NCBI RefSeq assembly: GCF_000226095.1
Contig: NC_016478.1
Location: 2,780,001-2,844,000, forward strand
Source of the DNA: Thermothelomyces thermophilus ATCC 42464
Taxonomy: Eukaryota > Ascomycota > Sordariomycetes > Sordariales > Chaetomiaceae
DNA: 64,000 nt
Direction: 5' to 3'
Below, in pieces: positions 11,671 through 23,847 of this stretch. How positions within the stretch are numbered: position 1 is the first letter of the stretch; each line of letters opens with the position of its first letter. Made by a program: the position numbers and the translations under genes. A model generated the notes under the pieces. The model was given only the letters and a program-made list of their open reading frames with translations. It was not told where the DNA came from and made no database searches.

Positions 11671-12683
11671 TGGAATTCTTCTCGCATACCCTCTCTCATA
11701 TATCCGTACTCTCTCACATACTCACCTCGTACTCCTTCTCCTTTCTCTTTCATGACCAACCACTGCCTCTGCCGGCAGTACACGCCAAGCTGCTGTGTGA
11801 GATAGGATCGAATAATTTGATGTGTCATCTCTGTGCAGCCATTTTCAACGGAGCTGACGAACGCAATCCAGGGTAATTCACTCTATGTTAGTATCCTGCC
11901 GACTCGGGAGATTGGTATCCATATTTCTGTGTTGCGAGCAGACAGTCCGAGGAAGAAGAATGATGGAACCAAGCTCGCTGTCCCCTTTTTCTTTTTCTTT
12001 TTTTTTTCTCCACTCCCACTCTATTCGTACGACGGCTCTACGGAACCCAGACGTAAGCACATAGTGGTCGTCTCGTCTCCAGATCGCGCTTGGGGATAGT
12101 TGTCTTAGCCGGCTCCTCGCGGTGTTTTCGGGAAACCAAGATGTGTGGCCCGGGCAAGCGTGCAAGCATACGGAGTAATCACCTTCAAATATTCCTAGCC
12201 ACCCCCAAGCGCAGCAAAGAGGAAAGCATGTCCGTACCCTACGAGCTTCCCTCGCTCGGGCCGCTCTCTTTGTCAACCCAGTCACCACTCGGGAATGCCA
12301 AGTCCCTCTCGTTGGCGCCCTTGTTGGCTGTCCCCAGCGTCTCTGAACGATTTGAAAACAATAACAAACTCGGACACGAAGCAAGAAAAAATGGGACAGG
12401 CAGGACGTTACGTCAAGCAGCGACCCGCGGTCCAAGTCCTCGGCACGGGTGCGGAAGCGAGCTTGTTGGCCCTGTTTCCAATCCTGCTGGCAGCCGAAAA
12501 GCCCCGGGCTGCTGCATCCGCCGGTGGTGGTGGTGGTGGGGTGGGGGCAGCAGCAAGGGAGGTTTGCGGGGACGCGAAGCCCACAAAGCTCACTTCGGTC
12601 CAGTGGTCTCGGCCGGCCGCCGCGCAATCCCTGACTGATGCAAGTGGGTTCCTAAAGAGAAGCAAGTGATAAACAGGAGAAAA

Positions 12684-12755
12684 CATAACTAAAGGGAAAA
12701 AAGGAAAAAAGAAGAAACCATAACTAAAGGAAAAAAGGGAAAAAAAAAGAAGAAA
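12684..12755 (+). repeat. A-rich tandem duplication, 35-bp period, 2 copies
   Basis: The word CATAACTAAAGG begins at 12684 and again at 12719, each followed by a purine stretch of A-runs broken by GGG, GG and GAAG. The second copy is slightly longer through A-run growth. Confidence 0.85.
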
Positions 12756-14843
12756 AGAAATAGTGCACTAAGGGGGGATCGTTTGCAACGGGGGTATCCG
12801 TACAGTGCTCGGAGATGAGTAGCTTTGCCGAGTGGGAGAGAGACAAAAGGTTAGCATGTAAGGTAACTATGGGATGCAATGCTATCAAAGGTGCTCATCC
12901 CGGTGGAATGGGACACGCGACGAGGCCATGATGCCCACGCGGACAGCGTGACTGACTTTGCTGTCCACCCCACCCTGATTTGAGACCTCCTGCGCCTCGG
13001 CACATGCCCAAGTTTTGAGTAAAACCCAGGCGAAACCATGTTATCAGTCATGTTGGAACTGCGTCCACAGCACTGGGGCACCGGGGCACCGGGGCAGTCC
13101 CACTGCATGCGCCGATACTATGTATGTACAACTTTCACTACGGATCAGTTTCACTCACGTGTTCGGACCGGCCGACAGCTTGTCTTGTGTTAGCGAGCAG
13201 GGGAGAGGATATGGACTGGTGCAATTGTTTCCGTACCCGTTGCACAGGGACTCTGCACACAGCCCAAATTTTTTTTCTTTTCTTTTCTTTTTTTTCTCCC
13301 TGTGTGCGCTGTTGTTGAAGTGGTTTTCTTTTTATCGAGTCAAAGCGAATTCATAAAGCCCCGGCACTAATTAATTGATGCACGTAGAAAGGGATTTGTA
13401 CAGTATCCAGAAATGGAAAAGACTCTCCAAGGTCTCCCTGATCTGATCAACCCACCGCTAGCGCCAACAAACTGGGCTTGCATCGCATCGGCTGCGTTGC
13501 GACCTTGTAAGATTGACCCGGGGGAAGGGGGGGGGGACGGCCATGCACGTCACCCTTGCTTTTCCGTAGTCAGGAATAGAAGAAGAGGAACAGGAAAAGG
13601 AGACGGGGAAAAAGCCACAAAAAAGAGAGAAAAAAGCAAAAGAGGGCGCGTGGTGTGATCCTTGTGTGCGTGCAGGGTGACCACGTTATTTTAGTTACAC
13701 CGAATAGATCACATCGAAATAAGAAAGGACTCCCGCACCGTTGCGCTAATGTATATACATACATACCTAAAGTAGTGTACAGGATGCAGATTCCACTTAG
13801 TGTTAAGGGAGGAAAGTGTCTATTGTGATAGGGGCGACCGACGAAAGAAGAATCGGAGTTGGCACCGCGGTTCAGCCCGAATACGACCGCGGAATAACTC
13901 GCGTAGTGTACGGATCATGGACTACACATTCACCACATATAGTACAGTACACGACATGAGCAACCTTGTTCAAACTACAGCGTAGTGTTAGTTTTCCGGT
14001 GGCGCTCTGCGGCGGGCGCCAGTCCATCCATATTAGCGGTCTTGGGCTTAACCGTGATGTAGGTCATACGCACTCTGTACGCCTTTACGGTACACTAGTT
14101 CGCTAGTAATGCAAAGGATGACCTGTCTAGTGTACGTAGTAGTGTACGGATTAGACGTACGAAATCCTCCTCCGTGCCCCTGATGGATGTGTTCTGAACT
14201 GCACGTACCTCCTTGGGTAGCAAGTAGTTAGTGTGCTTCAACAGATTATGAAGGACGGAGTAACTCTGTCGGTGCCTAGTTATTACTAATTGATCCGGCC
14301 TTAGTCAGAACGGGGAATAATAATTCCCCACCACCGGCGCCGGGCGCGATCAAGGCCTCTTTCCCATCTGGGATGAACAACCGAGAGCATCTCTGGAACC
14401 GGAGTCGCTCCGGCGTCCCCACACGGCCGGCTCAAGAATCCCAAGAGCATGGGCTTTGTGGCGCCCGAAACTTTTCGGAGGGATGCAGATACCTACCACA
14501 GTCGAGCGCGTCGATCCTCGCGCCCCAAACCTTGTCCGGCTTCCGGTTCTTGGAATCGAACCATTGGGCAGTCTCACGGTTCAGAACGGCGTTTGCTCTC
14601 CGTTCCCGAACGCTCACAGACGCTTACGCTAAGCTGCCGTTTTGGTGCCGCTCGCTCTCGACGGCCCTTGACTGCCCTCGACACCATGATGCATCGATCT
14701 GGAGAGTACACTACATACATACAGAGCACAATACGGATTACATACTCCACATAAGGTTTTCAACAAATTTGAAGAGGCCGACATTTATTTCAACGTTGCC
14801 ATGTCCCTGCATCTCGACCTACCCGCGCGGTGTCGAATTACCG

Positions 14844-15705
14844 TTACCGGACGTGGTGATGACTATCCAGTTTTTTTGTGTGCTGGTCCATCAGCCTCTT
14901 CGCCAACGCCACGATGGGGTTGTCCTTGTCGGCCCGCTCCAGCGCGGCCTGCTGCTCGCCGGGCGATTGTTTCTCTGCAAACAGGTCGCGTATCTTGCCC
15001 GAGCCCGTCGCTGCCTGCACGACGGCGAGCGTGGTGGCGAACTCGGTCCGCTCCGCCGCCCCCAGCTGTATCGCGTCCAGCATGAGCAGCGCAAAGTGCT
15101 GGCAGTTGTTGCTGATGAGGTTATACGCCCGCTTCTTCTTGCGCATCGACCAGATGACCATCTCGCCGGCCTGCCGCAGCGCCTCGTCGTTGAAGCGCGT
15201 CTCGCCGACCCGGAACGTCTGCCACTGCTCCTGGTCGACCCGCCCGTTGACGTAGATGATGTCGAGCTTCTCGTCCATCCACAACTCGTGGCAGTAGTCG
15301 CCCACCAGCACCGCCCAGTGCTGCGACGGGTCGGGATACTTGTGCACCTTCTCCGTGATCCAGACGCCGAGCTTGGTCTGCTCGGCAAACCATCTCCCCA
15401 CCGACCCGCCCACAGGGTGCCAGCCGATCAGGACCGTCCGCGGAGGGCCGTTCGTGCACGGCTCCGCAGGTGGGATGACGTTGGGTTTGTGGCCCAGGCC
15501 GAGCGAGTGCTCGAGCGCGAGCCGGCCCTTGAGCAGCTCCTCTTTTCCACGCGACAGGCCCCCTTTGCTGGCGCTGGTGTATTAGCCAAGTTCGTTCATG
15601 TCCAGGAGGTCCCATCCATTGCCAAGCCCGCGCTTACAAGAGGGATTTCATCTTTCTGCGTTTGGACTGCCCGCCCTTACCGGAGCCTATCTCCGAGTCA
15701 CTCAT
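14844..15705 (-). CDS. LRAT/NlpC-P60-like small protein of unknown role
   Basis: Two exons (15705-15638 and 15573-14844; 64-nt intron with GTAAGC, a CTAAT branch point and CAG) give 265 aa. The sequence has a histidine-led strand, HWAVLVGDYCHELW (His108, His118), and about 70 residues later NNCQHFALL (Cys180, His182). This H...N-C-x-H-F arrangement matches the LRAT-like, circularly permuted NlpC/P60 papain-fold superfamily, which includes acyltransferases and thiol hydrolases, so a Cys-His active site is inferred. Unlike vertebrate LRAT there is no membrane anchor; the N-terminus is basic (KRRKMKS) and the C-terminus is charged and helical, ending in HHHVR. The start at 15705 is the first ATG in the exon whose phase fits the intron. 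No neighbour hints at a substrate. A PPPDE-type deubiquitinase relative is the alternative reading. Confidence 0.72.
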
Positions 15706-18497
15706 CCTGGCGCGACCGAAAGTTGATGCGGACCGTCTTGTGTGTGCAAACCTCGCAAAAATGATGTGTGCTTCGCGAATGAAAACCCGTGGCCGCCACA
15801 CAGCTGAGCAAGTCCTTATTCCCAGAAGGCATCTCCGCGTCTTCAGCTGAAGTCCTCAGGGCCCCGCTCTCCTCCGTTCAGCCCTGGTAATGGCTGTGCT
15901 GCTTAGCATCTTCTAGTGTAGTACGCGCGTCTCCTTCTCTTTCAATCAAAGCAACACAGTAAGAGCAGGTCCGGTGACTCGAAGGGCTGCCGAGCCGGCG
16001 CCAACGAGAAAAAAAAGATCCTTCATGGCGGGCTGATTGTCGCCCAAAATTGAGTGCTTGCAAAGCACCATCATTAACTACTGAAGTAACACTAGGACGA
16101 ATTGGTACGGAGCACTGTACGTCAGGGGTGCGCGGGTTGCCTCGTACGGACTGTTCCGTATCTCCCCCGTGAATCCTGGCGTCACCGCGAGGCAGGGAAA
16201 CCGCTCCCAGATTGGCCCACAGCCCAAGATCCGTTCCAAGGCGCTGGAAGCTGCGGTGCGAGGGAACAGGTGATCCGTACTGTGTAGACAACACAAATAG
16301 GGGTGGCCCGGAAATACCGGCCGACAGCGTTTTGAAATGCCGCTCGAGTGCCGATGCAACCGCTGGCCAACTCGCTCCGATACTCTGGGTGCGGGCGCAA
16401 GCGCTTAAGGTCGTTACAGATCAACTTTTCGCAACCAACAGCTTCAGCTGATGGTGCGGTCAGCGCATCTCCAGGCGTCTCGACGGCCGGCCCCATGCAC
16501 ACCGCGGATCTCGGTGCTCTGGAAAGAACTGGCCCACGTTCCTCAGCTGAGACTTGGCATCACTCGATTTCTTCAACGGTTTCAAACAGAGTAGCATCCG
16601 AAGTCAGGGTATACCATACACTCCATAGTGTACGCCATCCCTGTTTATTTTTTGGGAAAATTAAAGTCTCGCCAACATGGCCTTTGTCCATCCCTGCGTC
16701 GAAGGTTTCTTGGAAGCCAGCGGCCGTTCCTCGGCCAGCTCGCACAGCCGGGTGTTTGCAGATGATGAGACGATGGGCCCCCCTTCTCTGGGCCGGTTCT
16801 CTTGTCAACGGAATGGTGGCTGGCTCGCGACGTGTGATGGGAACCCCAAATTCTGCAGCTTGATTGGTTAGGTCGCCATTGTCAGCGGCTCGGGGCAAAT
16901 CGAGATCTCATTTATTGTGTAGCTAGCGATGGGCCAGCTTCTGATTCGCTTTTTTGTGCAAACACCCTCTTGAACAACCCACCAAGACTTCATTGTCTTT
17001 CGCAGAACTCGGGACTCGATCACGAAAGAACAAAACGGGTCTAGATCGGGAAGCGGCGGGGCGGTGCAAACGGTCGTCGGCGGTTTAGATCGTAGCTTAG
17101 GGGATCCCTACACTAGTTCGTGAGAACCGTTTCGAGGCCAAGGCCCGGGCTGGTGGAGCACAAAGGTTGCAGACCCTGGATCAGAAGATGCGGGGGGCCC
17201 TGAGCCATCTGGCCAACAGGAAGCGGTATCGTAGACACTCTTGCGGCGGAGAATCGGCATGAGGGCCCGGCAGGGAGGCTAGCGCCCCCATGCCCGGCCC
17301 TGCGCAGCATACCAACACACAAACTTGCACACTGTGCAACTTCCCCCTTCCCGCCCGGTCGGGAAGGTGCTTCGGCCAGTCAGCAAGCCATCCGCCCACC
17401 CACCCGGTTGTGCTGGGCCCACGAGACTAAGACGACCGCACAGCTGTGGGCACGGTGCTTGTCATGACCAGTCCCTTTCCTTACTGTGCGCCCGCAACCG
17501 GACCACTCAACCTCTCCACTTGGGGGGATGCAACTGCCCATGCACCCTCGTTGCATCATGGCGCCTGCCCTCATTTCACGCCCCCCTGCCACCCTCTGCA
17601 AGTCGCGACCAGGACTCCGCTCACATCTTTTTTCTCTCCCAGGCATCCTGCAACCTGTCGGTGCCTGCTGTGTGCCGCGTTCGACCGTTCCTGTTCTCTT
17701 CCCCTACCGACACAACCTTCCACCACGGTAGGAGAAACGCGGCGCGACGATTGTCGACAAGCTGCAAAGAGGCGCCCAGTCACCAACACCGCGGGAACCG
17801 GTCGACCGGATTGCGGCAGGAGCTTAGTGTAACTAGCTTTACCGGTCCACTGGCTGAGACGAACGAGCCACCTGCCACCCGCCCAATAGCAGCGCATCGG
17901 GTCCGACCGTGCATTCTCAGCTGTTCCCGTCACTCTGGTCTTTGGGACCGACCGCTCAGTCCTCCCTCCGCAGACACGTTTTCGCCTCATCCACCGAGCT
18001 GCCCGATCGTTCTTACCACAGACACGATATTCGAGTCACCGAACTTTTCAATATCAAGCCGCAAACAGAGGGGGGGAAAAGAAAAAAAAAGTAAATCTCG
18101 GACAACGTACCAGCCAGCAGTGCACTTCCGAAACGCTACACACGATTGCGAGCCGTTTGCTTTCTACTACTTTGTGGGACTCGAGAGTTCCGCTTTGTCC
18201 GATCAAAGAATTGTCTGACCACGTCTGGAGTCAACATTGCGCCGCGAAGGACCTGCCGGCTTCACGGGGTAAGTACCTGCGCATATATTCCTCTTCTTTC
18301 CCTCTTTCCTTCCCCTTGCCCGCTGTCCCCGAGACTCGCAACTTGCAAATCATCGCTTTCCGGCTACTTTGCCGGGGCGTTGTGACGCGCAGCGCTGACG
18401 CACTCCCTCAGGGTTCGATCATTTAACTGCCAGTTCCCGGCCCTTGGTGGCTGGTAGATAGAACAAGTTGTGAATCTGGTATCAATTGTTTGCCAAG
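15706..18497. other. Divergent promoter region of the LRAT-like gene and veA
   Basis: About 2.8 kb between two divergently transcribed genes. Short open frames on both strands look like chance. The right half (about 17.3-18.2 kb) is rich in C and T on the plus strand, as expected for a long fungal promoter and leader before veA. TAGTGTAC occurs at 16626-16633 and TACACTAGTT at 17109-17118. Confidence 0.45.
18269..18411 (+). other. Probable 5' UTR intron of veA
   Basis: GTAAGTACCTGC at 18269 is a near-consensus donor, and CGCTGACG followed by CACTCCCTCAG at 18411 gives a branch point and acceptor. Between the acceptor and the veA ATG at 18498 there is no other ATG. The 143-nt length fits fungal leader introns. 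No transcript evidence is available. Confidence 0.5.
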
Positions 18498-20246
18498 ATG
18501 GGCGCACCAATCCTCGCATCGGCCGCTCATGCCATTCCGGCCCTCGAAAACGGCAGCCATGGCCTGGATGAAGCCATCGTTTCTAGGGACACCAAGGGCG
18601 GCCGGAGGCTGTGGTATCGCATGAGAGTTATCCAGCAGCCTGAGCGCGCGAGAGCCTGCGGGTCCGGCCCGAAGTGTAGGTGAATCCAAAGCAGGCTTTG
18701 TACGACGACGGAAATGCTGACCTGGGTTGCAGCATCCGCCGACCGCCGCCCTGTCGATCCGCCTCCCGTGGTGGAACTGCGTATCTACGAAGGTCAGACG
18801 TGGGAGCTGGCGCAGGAGAAGGACATCACCTTTGTCTACAATGCCAACTTCTTCCTCTTCGCCACGCTGGAGCATGCCCGCATCTTGGCTCATGCTCGCG
18901 GCACGGCATCCTCCACTAACACGCCGCCCGTGCTCACCGGCATGCCAGTCTCGGGCATGGCGTATCTGGACCGGCCGTTGGAGGCCGGTTACTTCCTCTT
19001 CCCGGATCTGTCGGTAAGGCACGAAGGCCGCTACAAGTTGACTTTCAACTTGTACGAGGAAACCAAGGAGGACAAGGACAGAGACAAGGATTGCGACAGC
19101 GGAAGCCATCCGCCCATCGCCGGCCTGAACCCCGCCACCGGCGGCTCATTTGACTTCCGCATGGAGGTCAAGTCGCAAGAATTTGTCGTCTACAGTGCTA
19201 AGAAGTTCCCGGGTCTCGCCGAGAGCACCGCGCTCAGCCGTGTGGTTGCGGAGCAAGGCTGCCGCGTCCGGATCCGCCGTGACGTGAGAATGAGGCGCCG
19301 CGACGGCAAGCCAACTGGGGACTATGACAACGCCGAGGACGAATATAACCGCAGGAGGAGAACGGCCACGCCCGACAATCGCAACGACTACAACCGCGCG
19401 CGGTCGATGAGCGGCAGCACGGAGCGCACACCATATCCGGCAGACTCGCAGCGCCGCCCGTCCGTGGCCGATTACCCGCCGCAATACGGCCAGAACCCAC
19501 CGTCCGGCGGACATCTGCAGTTCCTCGGCGGGAACTCGAGCTCGCAGTACCCTGCAGCACCTCCCCAATCATACGCGCAGCCGCCCTCTGTTCCCGCCTC
19601 CCCGGTGTATCCTCCAGCTCAGAGTACTTCCTCCTATCAGATGCAGTCTTCATATCCCGCCCCGCCCCCGCCGCCAGCGGCAACGACACCAAGATCGCAG
19701 AGCAGGGAGCGGACGCCCTCGCAGTCGCCGTATGCTCCGATCAATCCGGCGCCGCCGCGCCGCGACAGCATCCACACCGAATACCGCCCCTCTGGCCCCG
19801 TTCAGCTCCCACCACTCCCTCCTCCGCCGTTCCACCCTCCGACGCCGAAACAAGCGCATATGCCGCCGCCACACCAGCACCAGGTCCTCCCGCCGCTTCA
19901 GATCGACACGAACCACAGCAACAATACCAGCCGCCTCCCGATACCGAGCCCAACAAGCCTGGCCAACGTCCCCCGCACGCTCGCCCCTCTGGCTCCTCTC
20001 ATTCACCCCACCAACAGCAGCAGCAGCAACGGCCCCCTGCACCCGTCGTCGCTCCCTCCGGCGCCTCAGTACGCGGGAACCAAGCGAGCACACGATCGAT
20101 CGTTCCGGCAGGACTCGGAGCAATCACGATACCAAGATGGCGCACGCGAGAAGGCCACAGCAGAAGATGTTGCTGGGGATGTCATGTGCATGTCGTTCAT
20201 GCGCGCCGATGGCACCAAGAAGAGCGCCAGCTCCTTACCGTTCTAA
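18498..20246 (+). CDS. veA: Velvet regulator VeA
   Basis: Exons 18498-18675 and 18733-20246 (57-nt intron, CTGAC branch point) give 563 aa, close to the usual VeA length. VeA links light response, sexual/asexual development and secondary metabolism; it enters the nucleus and works with VelB and the methyltransferase LaeA. The velvet domain spans about residues 25-250 and is recognised by [53 protein letters not shown] and [38 protein letters not shown] (from Cys236) is characteristic of VeA rather than VelB or VosA. The rest is a long Pro/Gln/Ser-rich disordered tail with a basic patch ([10 protein letters not shown]) near the C-terminus. The intron lies within the velvet domain at the K|S SADRR junction. 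Confidence 0.93.
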
Positions 20247-21727
20247 AGGGCGATTCGGCGGCAGTCGTGAATCGACTTCGGAGTGTCACACACTCTTTAT
20301 TTTTTTTCGTGTCTCGCTTTTCACCCCTTATATTTCCATGCTTCTCTTGGTCTTCCATTTTCTGTCTCTTTTCTTTTTCTTTTCCCTTCTTCGTCTTGAA
20401 CGGTTTCTAGGGATTGAGGCGCCCAGATGAATGGACGATGGGTGTAAAGCTGTTTTTGGATGCTTGGTCTGGTTTTGAGGTTGGTTCAATGTTGTCTGGA
20501 AGGCGCTCCGTGTTGGGTCTGTATATATACATATATATATGCGGGCGGGCGCCTAGCTCGGAAGTTTGGAGTTGGCGCCGTGCCTGGCTTCTCAACTTGG
20601 CTTTGGCATTGGGCTTTGGAATGTTGCCTTCTTGCGGGACAGGCTGGATACACACACTCTCTACTGCTGTTTCGTTTTTCTTCCCGCTGCGGATACCCCG
20701 CTCGACATACGACGGACCGTCGCTCTCGCTGTATTTTCCTTGTCACTTCTATACAGAAGGGGTAGGGGGTTGTGGGCCGTTGAGAGGTTTGGCTCAATAC
20801 CTGATACATGGACATGGACAGCATGAGGAGTGAGCTGGCTGGACCCACGAGGGAAATTGGTGTGGGGGGGGTTCCTATTGCTTGGTACAAACTAAAGCAG
20901 CACTTTTGGCTCTTTCTCTGTTGGATTCGGCTTAGGCCTGAGTCTAATCTCTGGGCTCTTTTTTAGTTTCTATCTTCAGGATGTGTATCTACGTTGGAGT
21001 TAGAAGGTTGATTTCAATGGTACTCTGCAGTCTCGCCAGAAGTTCCGATGGTCGTTTGTTGCCTTGGTTTGTCGGAGTACTGCGTAGCAGCAGTGTTGTG
21101 TGATTGGCCGGTCCCTGCTGTGCCTTGCTCCTCCCTTGCAAGCGGGCCGTTGCGGTTGCCCGGTCGGCCAGCGGCAGGGTGTGGACGGGCCAATCTGGGG
21201 AACAGTGGGCCAAGGCAACGCCCAAGAAAAAAGAAAAAAAAAACAGGCAAATGCCCGCTGAGTGGCCGCTTTCCTTCCCACTTTCGCTGCCATTGTCTTG
21301 CACAGCGTTCGCACCAGTTTGAAACAAGCGCATCGCTCACCACTCTACATGCCTTTATTGTTGCTGTTGTTGTCGCTGCCTGGGAAGACGGAAATTGCAT
21401 CCGGTCTTGGCGGGCGGTGATTTCCAGTTGTCCGTTGCCGGGCACTCCGCCCGGCGGAAGTAAACAAAACAACCCGGGTCCCTGAACTCGGCTGCAAGCA
21501 AGCGCGGAGCATTTCAGGACAAAACACCAAGGAGCGGCATCGCACTGCCACAGCAAAGAGAGAAATTTATTTTACGCAGAGTACCTACCACGAGTACAGT
21601 GTCAAGATATACGAGCAGCAACAAAAGGAAGAGGAGAGAGTGCGAGAGAAAGGCAGGATTCATCATCATCTACCTACATGCAACCGCGGCACTCAGCAAC
21701 CCGCATAAACCGATTTAGACAGCCGAG
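20247..21727. other. veA 3' region and promoter of the disordered-protein gene
   Basis: About 1.5 kb with no credible protein frame. It begins with a T-rich likely 3' UTR, has a short TATA/ATAT dinucleotide tract at about 20521-20541, and ends in an A-rich leader before the ATG at 21728. Confidence 0.45.
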
Positions 21728-23816
21728 ATGGCCTCCTTTCGCCAACGCCTCCAACACAAGCACAACCTGAGCCTCCCACATATCCAGACGAGCGACATCC
21801 CTCCCCCGCCACCACCGCCGCCCGCTCCGTGGCCAGGGGGAAGGGGAAGCCTCGGCGCCGGCGCCGCCACCGCCAGCGATCTCGCCTGGAGCGCGGGCCC
21901 GGGCCCGGCCTTCCCCTCCGCAGCGGCTTCCCCGCACCCGGCCTCTGCGCACCCCGTCTCCTCGTTCTCGTCCGCGTCCGCGTCCTCCGGGTTCAGGTCG
22001 GCCCCCCCGTCGGCCCGCCCGCCGCTCTCGCCACGCGGCTTCTCGGCGTCCGCGGCCGTGCTGACGGGCCAGAGCCGGTTCGTCGAGGGGTCCATGAACG
22101 ACCGGGTGTCGACCGCCCCGCCGCCGGGGTTCCTGGGGCTCGACGATTATGATGATGATGATGATGATGATGACGACGATCGCGGGCGCGAGGTGGACGG
22201 CCGTGGGAGGGGAGGGACGGGGCGCGGTGTTGTTGCTGATGATGCAGACGAGGACGGGGACGAGAATGGGAACGGGCACGGGCACGGGTGGGGGGAGGAG
22301 TGGGGCGTTGCGGGCGGCCGGCGCTTCCTCGCGAAGGGGATGACGGGAGGGTATGGCACCACGGGTGGCGGCGGCGGGATGACGTCGACGAGCAGGTATG
22401 GGCTGCGCCGGCCGAGGAGTGTGGCGGGCGGTTGGATCCGGTCGTCGGCTCCGGCGGCGAGTGCTTCGGCGGTCCAGCAGGAGACTACTACTCAGCAGAG
22501 GGGCGGCGGCGGTGGTGGTGGTGGTGGTGGTGGAGTTGTCAAGAAGACGAGCTTCCTCGCCCCGCTCTGGGATGGGGTCCGCGAGAAGCTGCACCTGAGC
22601 AAGTCGAAGTCGTCGGGGAGCATCGGCCGGGTCGTCAGTTCGATGGTTGGTGGCGGCGGATCCGAGCAGCGGAAGGTCGACCGGGAGAAGGACAAGGAGA
22701 GGCTGATGGGGCGGGAGGAAAAGGCCAGTGGTTCCGGGGCGGGGATGGCCGGGTACCCGAGTCGCGAGGAGGTGCTGGAGAGCTACAAGAATCTGATGGC
22801 CTCGGGATTCTTCGAGGCCCATGCGATTCGGGGAGGCAGGCATCCTCTGCGGCATCCTCTGCGGACGGGCGGTGCCGCCGCGGCGTCGAACGGGACCCGG
22901 TCGTTTGCGGAGCACATGGCCGCGCCCCAAAATGCCGCCTCGGCACCGGGAAAGTCGTTTGCCGACCACATGGCTGCCGTACGGCAACAGAGGCCGACGC
23001 CGACGCCGACCGTGCCTCTATCGTCGCCGATACGCGGCAGCATGGCCCCTCCCCCTCCGCCTAGGGGCTCTTCGTGGGGGAAGCCGGCCAGTATGTCGTC
23101 CCCGAATCGCGGCACCAAGCGCGGGGCGTCGATAGACCTGGCGGGCGACGCCGAGATCGTCACCAGAAAGCTCGTAAAGAAGCTGCGTCACTCGGCATCG
23201 CGGCTGTCGATTGACTTGACAGGGGCAAGGAAGAAATCCTCCCAATACGAATTCGGCACTCTCGGACGGCCTCGCCCGTCGACATCCCCGAATCCTTCCG
23301 GCCCTCTGTCGCCAACCTCTTCGATATTTAGCGCCTTCACCTCCCCGCCGTCGATCGAGGAGTTCGGCGGCGGCGACGACGACGATGACAACGACGACGA
23401 CAACACGTCGATCCGGCCTGGTGGTAGGCTAATTAAGCTCAACTATGGCGGGCGCCGACGCATCCTCGGACTCGCCCGGAGGCGGCCCTTTTCGGAGCGA
23501 CCGTTGTCGGCCAGTGCAGTTGAAGCCGACCCGGATGCCATGATGATCGACGAACCGGAGGAGCAGCAGCAGCAGGACGGGGCGCACCGCGAGCGGGAGC
23601 CGGAGCCGGAGCCGGAGCAAATGTCCAGCGCCCTCGGGCAGAGACCGCCAAAGCCTCGCGGGAACTTCACCCCGCCCCCGGCGGCATTCCTCACGGACGT
23701 CCGGCGCAGCGTGCGCGTCGTCAGCACTTCCGAGAGCGACATCATGTCACTGGAAGAGGAGGATGGAAAGACGGAGGCGGAGGCGGAGGCGGAGTGGGGT
23801 CCGCATGATAAACAGC

Positions 23817-23847
<31 letters not shown>

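Larger units (their letters stand above)
10023..14843. other. 4.8-kb gene-poor intergenic region
   Basis: Open frames here are short, low-complexity or overlap on both strands, and none resembles a known protein. Contents: a likely 3' UTR to about 10.6 kb, three of the five TACGGAGTA words in the window (10873, 11053, 12169), a CTG repeat (11647-11670), a 35-bp A-rich tandem repeat (12684-12755), and a cluster of TAGTGTAC words (13773-14147). One CACGTG box lies at 13156-13161. No tRNA or transposon terminal repeat was recognised. Confidence 0.5.

Noticed and set aside
11229-11876. A 215-codon frame with repeats
   Set aside because: Built from the CTG microsatellite and charged low-complexity sequence in a gap; no start context, splice sites or homology.
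12090-12669. Overlapping frames of 120-250 codons on both strands
   Set aside because: Composition follows the GGT/GGC repeat; no recognisable domain and no consistent frame preference.
16560-16898. A 112-codon minus-strand frame considered as a gene fragment
   Set aside because: No motif could be tied to a family, and no neighbouring frame continues it.
17325-18218. A 297-codon frame upstream of veA
   Set aside because: Ser/Pro/Arg/His-rich translation of a pyrimidine-rich promoter and leader; no splice link to veA and no family resemblance.
21674-22987. A 437-codon minus-strand frame opposite the disordered-protein gene
   Set aside because: Arg/Pro/Ala-rich translation with no ordered blocks; the plus frame extends twice as far and carries motif-like segments.
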